NCBI GenBank assembly: GCA_018399395.1 | Contig: JAGYOI010000118.1 | Location: 1 to 5,291, forward strand | Direction of reading: 5' to 3' | Length of the DNA stretch: 5,291 nucleotides | Source of the DNA: Prolixibacteraceae bacterium | GTDB taxonomy: Bacteria > Bacteroidota > Bacteroidia > Bacteroidales > Prolixibacteraceae | In this document: positions 1 through 5,193 of the stretch, piece after piece | How positions within the stretch are numbered: position 1 is the first letter of the stretch | Layout: each line of letters starts with the position of its first letter | Made by a program: the position numbers and the translations under genes | Notes under the pieces: model-generated | Database searches by the model: none | Told to the model about the DNA's origin: nothing | What the model saw: only the letters and a program-made list of their open reading frames with translations

Positions 1-141
1 AAAAGCGAATATTTTTCAGATAGTGAATCGTTTGAGGAGCTGTCGATGGGCATGAGCAACGACTACCTTTTGGCTTTGGCACAGGGGAGCACGATGGTAC
101 GAATAGGAAGTACTATATTTGGGGAACGGAATTATAATTAG
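1..141 (+). CDS. yggS: YggS/PLPBP-family pyridoxal 5'-phosphate-binding protein, C-terminal 46 residues (5' end outside window)
   Basis: Frame 1 is open from the window edge to TAG at 139-141. The encoded tail contains [17 protein letters not shown] followed by [13 protein letters not shown], which is the signature C-terminal segment of the YggS/PROSC/PLPBP family. In that family the LSMGMS segment and the following VRIG(S/T)xIFG strand line the PLP phosphate pocket of a single TIM-barrel protein. These proteins are cytoplasmic and are associated with vitamin B6 homeostasis and amino-acid metabolism; no catalytic reaction is firmly assigned to them. The Lys that binds PLP lies near the N-terminus, outside the window, so it cannot be checked here. 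The end is short (GERNYN, then stop), as usual for the family, with no sign of truncation. The next gene starts 13 bp downstream on the same strand, suggesting co-transcription. The family assignment is confident. Confidence 0.93.
   Translation, partial: KSEYFSDSESFEELSMGMSNDYLLALAQGSTMVRIGSTIFGERNYN
114..121 (+). promoter_or_regulatory. Possible Bacteroidota-type -7 element (TATATTTG)
   Basis: TATATTTG matches the Bacteroidota -7 consensus TAnnTTTG exactly and ends 33 bp before the ATG of the DHODH-like gene at 155. It lies inside the coding end of the yggS gene, where the bases also encode the conserved Thr-Ile-Phe-Gly. No TTTG -33 element is seen at the usual ~19-21 bp spacing; the nearest TTTG is at 75-78, too far away. 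The match may therefore be a by-product of the protein motif. Low confidence. Confidence 0.18.
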
Positions 142-154
142 AAAACAATATACT

Positions 155-1144
155 ATGGCAAATTTTGCAACAAATTATATGGGGCTTTCACTTAAAAACC
201 CCATTGTGGCAGGAAGTTCGGGATTAACCAACTCTGTTAAACAAATTCAGCAATTAGAAGAAGCCGGCGTGGGTGCTGTTGTGTTAAAATCGTTGTTTGA
301 AGAGCAAATCTCTATCGACACCAATTCGGTTATGAATACCGGTAACGAACAAAATACATACCCCGAGGCGGAGGACTATATACAAAATTATACCCGGATG
401 AACTCCATTTCGAAATATCTCGAATTGGTTAAAGAAGCTAAAAAAGCAGTTGATATTCCGGTTATTGCCAGTGTTAATTGTGTGAATGCCAGCGATTGGT
501 CCAATTTTGCCAAAGAAATTGAAGCTGCCGGTGCCGATGCCCTTGAACTGAATATATATGAACTTCCGGTTGACAGGAATGTTTCGGCCGATTCGTACGA
601 CAAAAAATACTATGATATTGTACGAATGGTAAAGCGCAAAGTGAAAATCCCGATAGCTGTAAAGATAGGTTCAAATTTTTCAAACCCGGTCCGGGTTGTT
701 GACCAAATCCATGCCAACGGTGCGTCATCCGTTGTTCTGTTTAACAAATTTTATACGCCCGATTTCGACCTTGAAAAACTTGAATTTACATCGGCCGATG
801 TAATGAGTACACCGCTCGATATCTATCCGGGCTTGCGTTGGACAGGAATAATCAAAGGGAAATTGCCCAAGGCTCAAATTGCAGCATCTACCGGAATTCA
901 CGATGGTGACGGCGTTATCAAACAGTTGCTTGCCGGTGCGCAGGTAACGCAAATTTGTTCAACATTATACCTCAACGGTTTCGATGTTGTTAAGGGAATG
1001 CTTACTGAACTGGAAAGCTTTATGAAAAAATGGAGTTTCGAGAATATCGAAGATTTCAGGGGGCGTATGAGTTATCGCAACATCGATTCTCCGGCTATTT
1101 ACGAGCGTTCGCAGTTTATGAAATATTATTCAAACAAGAAGTAA
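155..1144 (+). CDS. Dihydroorotate dehydrogenase-like flavoprotein (class 1-related TIM barrel, probably not a true DHODH)
   Basis: The ATG at 155 (MANFATNYMGLSLKNP) gives 329 residues. An in-frame ATG at 119 would overlap yggS and add an unlike leader, so it is rejected. The protein resembles PyrD/COG0167 FMN-binding TIM barrels. Visible features are the N-terminal NPIVAGSSGLTNS (residues 15-27), Lys45 in VVLKS at the usual FMN-contacting Lys position, a core strand ALELNI (129-134), AVKIGSNFSNP (168-178) with Lys170, Asn197 in VVLFNKFY, and a C-terminal FMN-phosphate region around STGIHDGDG (245-253) and QICSTLYLNG (266-275). In class 1A DHODH the LN(L/I) strand continues as SCPN, holding the catalytic Cys; here it continues as YELP (135-138), so both the Cys and the following Asn are absent. 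The NSMGLPN orotate-loop motif is also missing, with NTYPEAEDYI (67-76) in that region. I therefore call it a flavin oxidoreductase of unknown substrate. Annotation as PyrD would be misleading. Confidence 0.88.
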   Translation: MANFATNYMGLSLKNPIVAGSSGLTNSVKQIQQLEEAGVGAVVLKSLFEEQISIDTNSVMNTGNEQNTYPEAEDYIQNYTRMNSISKYLELVKEAKKAVDIPVIASVNCVNASDWSNFAKEIEAAGADALELNIYELPVDRNVSADSYDKKYYDIVRMVKRKVKIPIAVKIGSNFSNPVRVVDQIHANGASSVVLFNKFYTPDFDLEKLEFTSADVMSTPLDIYPGLRWTGIIKGKLPKAQIAASTGIHDGDGVIKQLLAGAQVTQICSTLYLNGFDVVKGMLTELESFMKKWSFENIEDFRGRMSYRNIDSPAIYERSQFMKYYSNKK

Positions 1145-1228
1145 CGATAAACTGGTCAACCGGGAAATGGATGAAGCTTTCGATAAAATGGTTGAGCTTT
1201 GTTCTATTTCTGAATAAAATAGAAGAAG
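1145..1228. other. Short intergenic spacer with no assigned gene
   Basis: This 84-bp spacer separates the DHODH-like gene from the lipoprotein gene. A frame from 1143 to a TAA at 1215-1217 reads with coding-like composition (ending FDKMVELCSISE), with a possible ATG at 1167 giving only 16 residues. There is no convincing promoter or hairpin terminator in the spacer, so read-through from the upstream gene is plausible. I do not call a gene here. Confidence 0.5.
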
Positions 1229-1630
1229 ATGTTGAAACGAAAAAGTATTGGTTTTTATATTTGGCCTTTCTTAGTTGCAGTTGTGTTTGCTGTATCGTGT
1301 GTTGAATCAGGAAGCACCAAATTCAGGGTCGATTATATGGAGTTTTCGCAGCAAAAGAATGATTCGCTCAATATTTATTTCACTAGCGCAACAAGTCCAT
1401 TGTTTTTTTCTGGTGAAATAGAACTGATAGACGGTCAGTGTGATATTCTTTTAGTGAACCCCGAAAACGATACGGTATTTAACGAAGCATATTTTCCGGG
1501 AGACGGAGTAACCATAAATGAAGATTTTGAGCCGGTTAACGGTGACTGGAAATTTAAGTACCGGCTTACCGAATATGAGGACGAACTCCCTTTTGGTAAT
1601 CTTGAGTTTGAATTTACGTACGAAAACTAA
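1229..1630 (+). CDS. Small predicted lipoprotein, function unknown
   Basis: The gene encodes 133 residues. The N-terminus has a charged n-region (MLKRK), a hydrophobic core of about 15 residues (IGFYIWPFLVAVVFA) and a lipobox-like AVSC with the predicted lipidated Cys at residue 24. This predicts signal peptidase II cleavage and membrane anchoring in the envelope. The residues after Cys24 (VESGST) contain only one acidic residue, so surface export cannot be inferred. The mature part of about 110 residues is rich in alternating hydrophobic/polar strands and acidic residues. Segments such as SGEIELIDGQCDILLVNPEND, VTINEDFEPVNGDWKFKYRL and FGNLEFEFTYEN suggest a small all-beta, Ig-like sandwich. 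I recognise no named family. The ATG at 1229 is chosen because it opens directly onto the signal peptide; another ORF overlaps it but lacks any protein-like features. The gene ends 4 bp before the cysteine-cluster gene, so the two are very probably co-transcribed. Confidence 0.82.
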   Translation: MLKRKSIGFYIWPFLVAVVFAVSCVESGSTKFRVDYMEFSQQKNDSLNIYFTSATSPLFFSGEIELIDGQCDILLVNPENDTVFNEAYFPGDGVTINEDFEPVNGDWKFKYRLTEYEDELPFGNLEFEFTYEN

Positions 1631-1634
1631 ATAA

Positions 1635-2357
1635 ATGCAAAGTGTCTCCAATTACCAAAAACAGTTCGATGAAGCATTTTTCAACGACGGGTATAACATT
1701 TGCGATACGTTTATCCGGGTGGGGCTGACAGCCGAAACGCTTTCGCTGGGGCTTAGCGAGATGTATAAAAGCATTGATGGTTTTATTGAAACTTTTTTGG
1801 GTGCAGCCGAAAAACAAGGTGCGCCAACCGATTGCAAACGTGGCTGTGCCTATTGCTGTCATCAAACGGTATTGGCCTCTACATATGAACTGGTTTATTT
1901 GGGTAATTTCTTGAAAAAAAAATACCCCGGTAAAGCATTGAATAAAATTGTAGAAAGGGTTAATGACAAAGCTGAAAAAACATCGATTCTTAAATTGGAT
2001 AAGCTGTTGAAATTTAAACAACCCTGCCCTTTGTTGCATTCAACCGGTAATTTCTGTATGGCCTACCAGGCAAGACCCATGGCTTGCCGGATTTATTTAT
2101 CGAGAAATGTGCAAAGTTGCATCAACGATCTGGATAATCCTTTAAACGACAGCGTTTTTCCTGAATTATTTGATATGCCGTTGAGGGCCGGAAAAATGAT
2201 GAACGAAGGATTTCAGGCACGGTTGCGGAAAGAGGTTGCTGATAAATTGCAGGTATTTGAGAATACAATTGAAGGTGGGTTGCAAACAGTTTTGAACCGT
2301 TTTGAGGTTGACAATTGGTTGAAAGGGAAGAAAGTATTCAAAAAAATCGAAACTTAA
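1635..2357 (+). CDS. YkgJ-family cysteine-cluster protein (putative metal or Fe-S binding)
   Basis: The 240-residue protein carries the family signature. C67-x3-C71-x2-C74-C75 (CKRGCAYCCHQ) is followed after a helical stretch by C131 (PCPLL), C141 (NFCMAYQARP) and C151 (MACRIY), with another Cys at 162. The pattern of a CxxxCxxCC cluster, then CPLL, then CxxYxxRPxxCR is characteristic of the YkgJ/CxxCxxCC family (Pfam PF03692), whose conserved Cys are thought to hold zinc or an iron-sulfur cluster. FliB-type flagellin lysine methylases share this domain, but nothing here indicates flagella, so no substrate is assigned. The N-terminal ~60 residues and the C-terminal ~75 residues look helical, and no signal peptide or membrane segment is seen, implying a cytoplasmic protein. 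The start is 4 bp after the lipoprotein stop. Family assignment is strong; function is unknown. Confidence 0.9.
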   Translation: MQSVSNYQKQFDEAFFNDGYNICDTFIRVGLTAETLSLGLSEMYKSIDGFIETFLGAAEKQGAPTDCKRGCAYCCHQTVLASTYELVYLGNFLKKKYPGKALNKIVERVNDKAEKTSILKLDKLLKFKQPCPLLHSTGNFCMAYQARPMACRIYLSRNVQSCINDLDNPLNDSVFPELFDMPLRAGKMMNEGFQARLRKEVADKLQVFENTIEGGLQTVLNRFEVDNWLKGKKVFKKIET

Positions 2358-2406
2358 TAGGGATTTTTTTGATTCATGTGTAGTAATAAAAGAAGTATCG
2401 AAAATA
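2358..2406. other. 49-bp spacer upstream of the M16 operon
   Basis: The spacer contains a T-run (seven T after GGGA at about 2360-2370) but no preceding GC-rich stem, so it is not a convincing intrinsic terminator. No TAnnTTTG promoter element is seen. The M16 genes may be transcribed from an upstream promoter or from a site I cannot recognise. Confidence 0.4.
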
Positions 2407-3651
2407 ATGATTGACTATAAAAAACATATTCTGAAAAACGGCTTGCGGGTTATTGCACATACCGATAGAACCACGCCGATGGTTGCCATTAATGTGGCTT
2501 ACGATGTGGGTTCGCGTGACGAGCATCCCGATAAAACCGGCTTTGCCCATTTGTTTGAGCACCTCATGTTTGGAGGTTCGGTGAATATCCCAAATTACGA
2601 TTCACCACTGCAAAATGTGGGTGGCGACAACAATGCCTTTACAACCAACGACATTACCAACTATTACCTTACCCTGCCGGCTCAAAACATCGAAACCGGC
2701 TTATGGCTGGAGTCAGACCGCATGTTGGGGCTTGCTTTTAGCCAAAAGGGACTCGATATTCAACGCAATGTGGTAATTGAAGAATTTAAGCAACGATATT
2801 TGAATCAGCCCTACGGCGATGTATATCCGTTGGTTAAGGATTTGGCTTACAAGGTACATCCTTACCGCTGGCCAACGATAGGGAAAGATATATCGCACAT
2901 CGAAGATGCAACGCTCAACGATGTTAAATCATTTTTTTACCGCCACTATGCACCCAATAATGCTGTGCTTACTATATCGGGGAATATTGAAGCGGACCAT
3001 GCTTTCCGTTTAGCCGAGAAATGGTTTGGGGATATACCTCATCGTGATGTGCCAGGGCGGGATTTGCCGGCTGAGCCACTTCAGGAAGAATACCGTGAGA
3101 AAGATGTAAGCCGGGAGGTACCTTACCATGGCATTTATCTTTCGTTTCATATGGATGATAAGTTGAGCCCTGATTATTATGTGACCGACCTGATTTCAGA
3201 TATTTTGTCAAACGGGCAATCATCGCGAATGTACCGGAACCTGGTTGTGGATAATGGCCTGTTTGGCGAGTTAGATGCATACATTTCGGGCGATAACGAC
3301 CCCGGGTTGTTTACCGTTGCCGGCAAACTGATTAACGGGGTAAGTATTGATGAAGCAACTCAAATGATATGGCAGGAGCTTAATCGAATGATTGAAGACC
3401 GGGTAGGTAACAGCGAGTTGCAAAAGGTGATTAACAAGGTTGAGGCCAATTTGGTGTATTCCGAAATCAACTACCTGAACAAAGCGATGGCCTTGTCGGC
3501 TTTTGAACTACTGGGCGATGCGGCTTTGATTAATAAACAAAACCAGTATTACAGGAACGTTACTGTTGATAAAGTGCGCGAAACAGCACAGCAACTTTTC
3601 AGAAAAGAAAATTGTTCAACCCTTTTATACTTAAAAAAAAGATTCGAATGA
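2407..3651 (+). CDS. M16-family zinc metallopeptidase, catalytic subunit (M16B-like)
   Basis: The 414-residue protein has the length of a half-size M16B subunit with two homologous domains. The inverted zinc motif HLFEH occurs at residues 48-52 (context GFAHLFEHLMFGGS), with His48 and His52 as zinc ligands and Glu51 as general base. The third ligand is Glu126 in RNVVIEEFKQR. Other family landmarks are the N-terminal LKNGLRVIAH, NAFTTNDITNYYLTLP (76-91), VHPYRWPTIG (150-159) and YAPNNAVLTISGNI (181-194). In the C-terminal domain the SSRMYRNLVVDNGLFGE segment (272-288) aligns with the region that holds the Arg/Tyr pair, but Val280 and Gly287 stand at those positions, so that half-site is lost. 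No signal peptide is seen, suggesting a cytoplasmic enzyme, although export by other means cannot be excluded. The TGA stop overlaps the start of the next M16 gene. It probably supplies the catalytic zinc site of a heterodimer; the substrate is unknown. Confidence 0.95.
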   Translation: MIDYKKHILKNGLRVIAHTDRTTPMVAINVAYDVGSRDEHPDKTGFAHLFEHLMFGGSVNIPNYDSPLQNVGGDNNAFTTNDITNYYLTLPAQNIETGLWLESDRMLGLAFSQKGLDIQRNVVIEEFKQRYLNQPYGDVYPLVKDLAYKVHPYRWPTIGKDISHIEDATLNDVKSFFYRHYAPNNAVLTISGNIEADHAFRLAEKWFGDIPHRDVPGRDLPAEPLQEEYREKDVSREVPYHGIYLSFHMDDKLSPDYYVTDLISDILSNGQSSRMYRNLVVDNGLFGELDAYISGDNDPGLFTVAGKLINGVSIDEATQMIWQELNRMIEDRVGNSELQKVINKVEANLVYSEINYLNKAMALSAFELLGDAALINKQNQYYRNVTVDKVRETAQQLFRKENCSTLLYLKKRFE

Positions 3652-3654
3652 TTA
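3645..3654 (+). promoter_or_regulatory. ATGA stop/start overlap coupling the two M16 genes
   Basis: The first M16 gene ends GAA TGA with the stop at 3649-3651, and the second starts with ATG at 3648-3650. This is a classical 4-base ATGA overlap that usually means translational coupling by re-initiation. It supports choosing ATG 3648 over the in-frame ATG at 3612, which would overlap the first gene by about 40 bp and add a leader (MFNPFILKKKIR) not expected in the family. The arrangement suits two subunits required in equal amounts. Confidence 0.8.
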
Positions 3655-4928
3655 ACCGTAAAAAAGCACCCAAAGTAAATAATTTGTTTGATATTGATTA
3701 TTTGTTGCCCGAACGGTGGACATTAAAAAATGGTATCGATGTGTGGGGGATAAATGCCGGGAGCCAGGAATTGGTGAAGATCGACTTTATGTTTGATGCC
3801 GGGACCTGGTACCAGTCTAAAAATTTGGTGGCCGGCATGACAAACATGTTCTTAAACCAGGGTACTGAACGATTCTCGGCACAACAAATTGCTGAAATAT
3901 TTGATTTTCGCGGTGCTTATTTGCAATTATCGGCCGACCAGCAATTTGGTAATGTGACAATACTGACGCTGAATAAATACCTGCCTGAAATATTGGATGT
4001 GACAGCTGATATTATTAAACGTCCTGTTTTTCCCGAAAAAGAGGTGAAAACACAGATAGCTAAAAAAAGGCAAACTTTTATTATTGAGAATAACAAGGTG
4101 AAAACCATGTCCCAGAAAAAGTTTTCACGCGTGTTATTTGGCGAATATCATCCGTATGCCAATACAAATACGATCGGGGATTATGAAAAGTTTGGCAGGG
4201 CTGACCTTGTTGACTTTCATTCTCGTCAGTACACATCATCGGGTTGTAAGATAATTGTTGCCGGTTTGTACAATGAGTCGCTTAAAAAGTGGCTGGAGAC
4301 GTATTTTGGTGAAGACGAATGGGGCAAAACAGAAGCATCGGGACAACCCGAATTTGAAATTGTGCCGTCAAAACAGATGGAGCATTTCATCGAAAAAAAT
4401 GATGCCGTGCAGTCGGCCATCCGTATGGGACGGTTATTTCCAAACCGCACGCACCCCGATTTTTTCGGGTTGAATATTCTCATTACCCTGTTGGGTGGTT
4501 TCTTCGGCTCACGGCTGATGATGAACATCAGGGAGGATAAGGGGTACACGTACGGAATTGGCGCGGGGATTTTCACACTGCCCAAAGCTGCATATTTATC
4601 CATAATGACCGAAGTGGGTGCAGGTGTTTGTAAATCCGCACTTGATGAGATTTATAAAGAAATAAGCAAACTGCAAAATGAACTTGTGCCAGCGCACGAG
4701 CTCGAAATTGTACGAAATTATTTATTGGGTGAAACCCTGCGTAGTTTCGATGGTATTTTTGCCATGTCGGGCAGTTTAAAAACACTGGTTGAGTCTGACC
4801 TTGACTATTCGCATTACGACAATTTTGTAAAAACCATTCGCACCATTCGTGCTGAAGACCTGATGCAATTGGCACAAAAATATTTGCAGAAAGATGATAT
4901 TTACGAGGTTGTAGCCGGGAAGCAGTAG
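3648..4928 (+). CDS. M16-family protein, non-catalytic partner subunit carrying the Arg/Tyr motif
   Basis: From the ATG at 3648 the protein has 426 residues (MINRKKAPKVNN...). M16 features include WTLKNGIDVWGIN (24-36), VKIDFMFDAGTWYQ (43-56), EYHPYANTNTIGDYEKFGRADL (166-187) and GCKIIVAGLYNE (199-210). Where the catalytic family has HxxEH, this protein has NMFLN at 66-70, so both His and the Glu are replaced (Asn66, Leu69, Asn70) and it cannot bind zinc conventionally. The C-terminal domain has LLGGFFGSRLMMNIREDKGYTYGIGAG (281-307). Arg295 and Tyr302 have the seven-residue spacing of the conserved Arg/Tyr substrate-binding pair of pitrilysins. It therefore probably completes the active site of the product of the gene at 2407-3651. 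The stop (TAG 4926-4928) falls inside the first unit of a 10-bp tandem repeat array. No signal peptide or membrane segment is visible. Confidence 0.93.
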   Translation: MINRKKAPKVNNLFDIDYLLPERWTLKNGIDVWGINAGSQELVKIDFMFDAGTWYQSKNLVAGMTNMFLNQGTERFSAQQIAEIFDFRGAYLQLSADQQFGNVTILTLNKYLPEILDVTADIIKRPVFPEKEVKTQIAKKRQTFIIENNKVKTMSQKKFSRVLFGEYHPYANTNTIGDYEKFGRADLVDFHSRQYTSSGCKIIVAGLYNESLKKWLETYFGEDEWGKTEASGQPEFEIVPSKQMEHFIEKNDAVQSAIRMGRLFPNRTHPDFFGLNILITLLGGFFGSRLMMNIREDKGYTYGIGAGIFTLPKAAYLSIMTEVGAGVCKSALDEIYKEISKLQNELVPAHELEIVRNYLLGETLRSFDGIFAMSGSLKTLVESDLDYSHYDNFVKTIRTIRAEDLMQLAQKYLQKDDIYEVVAGKQ

Positions 4929-5020
4929 GAGGCAGTTGAAGGCGATTGGAGGCAATAGGAGGCAGTTGAAGACGATTGAGAGCAGTTGGAAGCAATTGAA
5001 GGCGATTGAAAGCAGTCGAA
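4921..5020 (+). repeat. Degenerate 10-bp tandem repeat array, ten units
   Basis: Ten consecutive decamers run without a gap, consensus RGCRRTTGRA. Examples are GGCAGTTGAA (4931 and 4961), GGCGATTGGA (4941), AGCAGTTGGA (4981) and AGCAATTGAA (4991). Six units match the consensus exactly; the units at 4921, 4951, 4971 and 5011 have one or two differences. A 30-bp higher-order period is visible: the middle unit of each triplet (4941, 4971, 5001) carries CGATTG. The first unit overlaps the last codons and TAG stop of the second M16 gene. The open frames across it on both strands encode only low-complexity repeat peptide and are not called as genes. Confidence 0.88.
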
Positions 5021-5043
5021 TTGATATCGACGTATTTAAGCCT

Positions 5044-5073
5044 TCTGTGTCAATCTGTGAAAATCAGTGGAAA
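5044..5073 (+). repeat. Three imperfect ~10-bp units of TCTGTG type
   Basis: TCTGTGTCAA, TCTGTGAAAA and TCAGTGGAAA follow one another directly. This is a different sequence family from the array at 4921-5020 but with the same 10-bp period. From memory, similar short phrases (repeated ATCTGTG-like blocks) are common in intergenic DNA of several bacterial groups, including Bacteroidota; this recollection has not been checked. Confidence 0.6.
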
Positions 5074-5084
5074 AATCATTTTTC
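5070..5084. repeat. Short perfect inverted repeat with A-tract and T-tract arms
   Basis: GAAAAA (5070-5075), a TCA loop and TTTTTC (5079-5084) form a 6-bp perfect stem in the spacer between convergent genes. It is AT-rich and weak. It could contribute to termination in either direction but lacks a GC-rich stem, so a terminator call is not justified. Confidence 0.35.
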
Positions 5085-5091
5085 AACTGAG

Positions 5092-5123
5092 ATTTCTCTA
5101 CCGATGTGCATCGGGATCGAAAT
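5092..5123. repeat. Imperfect hairpin-forming palindrome, REP/MITE-like intergenic element
   Basis: An outer stem ATTTC (5092-5096)/GAAAT (5119-5123) encloses an inner perfect stem CCGATG (5101-5106)/CATCGG (5109-5114) with TG at the centre. The two stems are in register across a four-position, mostly mismatched internal segment on each side. The ends (GAGATTTCTC on the left, GAAATAACA on the right) resemble those of small dispersed intergenic palindromes I recall from other genomes. No T-run follows on either strand, so it is not a typical intrinsic terminator. It sits between two convergent genes. Confidence 0.6.
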
Positions 5124-5193
5124 AACAAGGCTCAGCAGATTGTTTCATATTTTAAGCATAATTTAAAATGTGTTTATTAACTTTTTTATAGCT

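Noticed and set aside
119..154. Upstream in-frame ATG giving a 12-residue extension of the DHODH-like protein
   Set aside because: It overlaps the end of yggS and encodes [12 protein letters not shown], which is unlike the family N-terminus; the ATG at 155 fits the family start.
1205..1212. TATTTCTG as a -7 promoter element for the lipoprotein gene
   Set aside because: It differs from TAnnTTTG at one position and the only nearby TTTG (1198-1201) is too close to serve as a -33 element.
2358..2372. T-run after the cysteine-cluster gene as an intrinsic terminator
   Set aside because: No GC-rich stem precedes it; the bases before the run are A-rich and unpaired.
3612..3647. Upstream in-frame ATG for the second M16 gene
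   Set aside because: It would overlap the first M16 gene by about 40 bp. The ATGA overlap at 3648 is a typical coupled start and gives the normal protein length.
4573..4995. Minus-strand 140-residue open frame with RLQLPP-type repeats
   Set aside because: It is antisense to the second M16 gene and its repeated N-terminal part is the reverse complement of the decamer array.
4936..5166. Plus-strand 76-residue open frame (KAIESSWKQL-type repeats)
   Set aside because: It lies on the 10-bp tandem repeat, so its peptide periodicity only reflects the DNA repeat. The rest covers the hairpins, and it has no protein-like domain.
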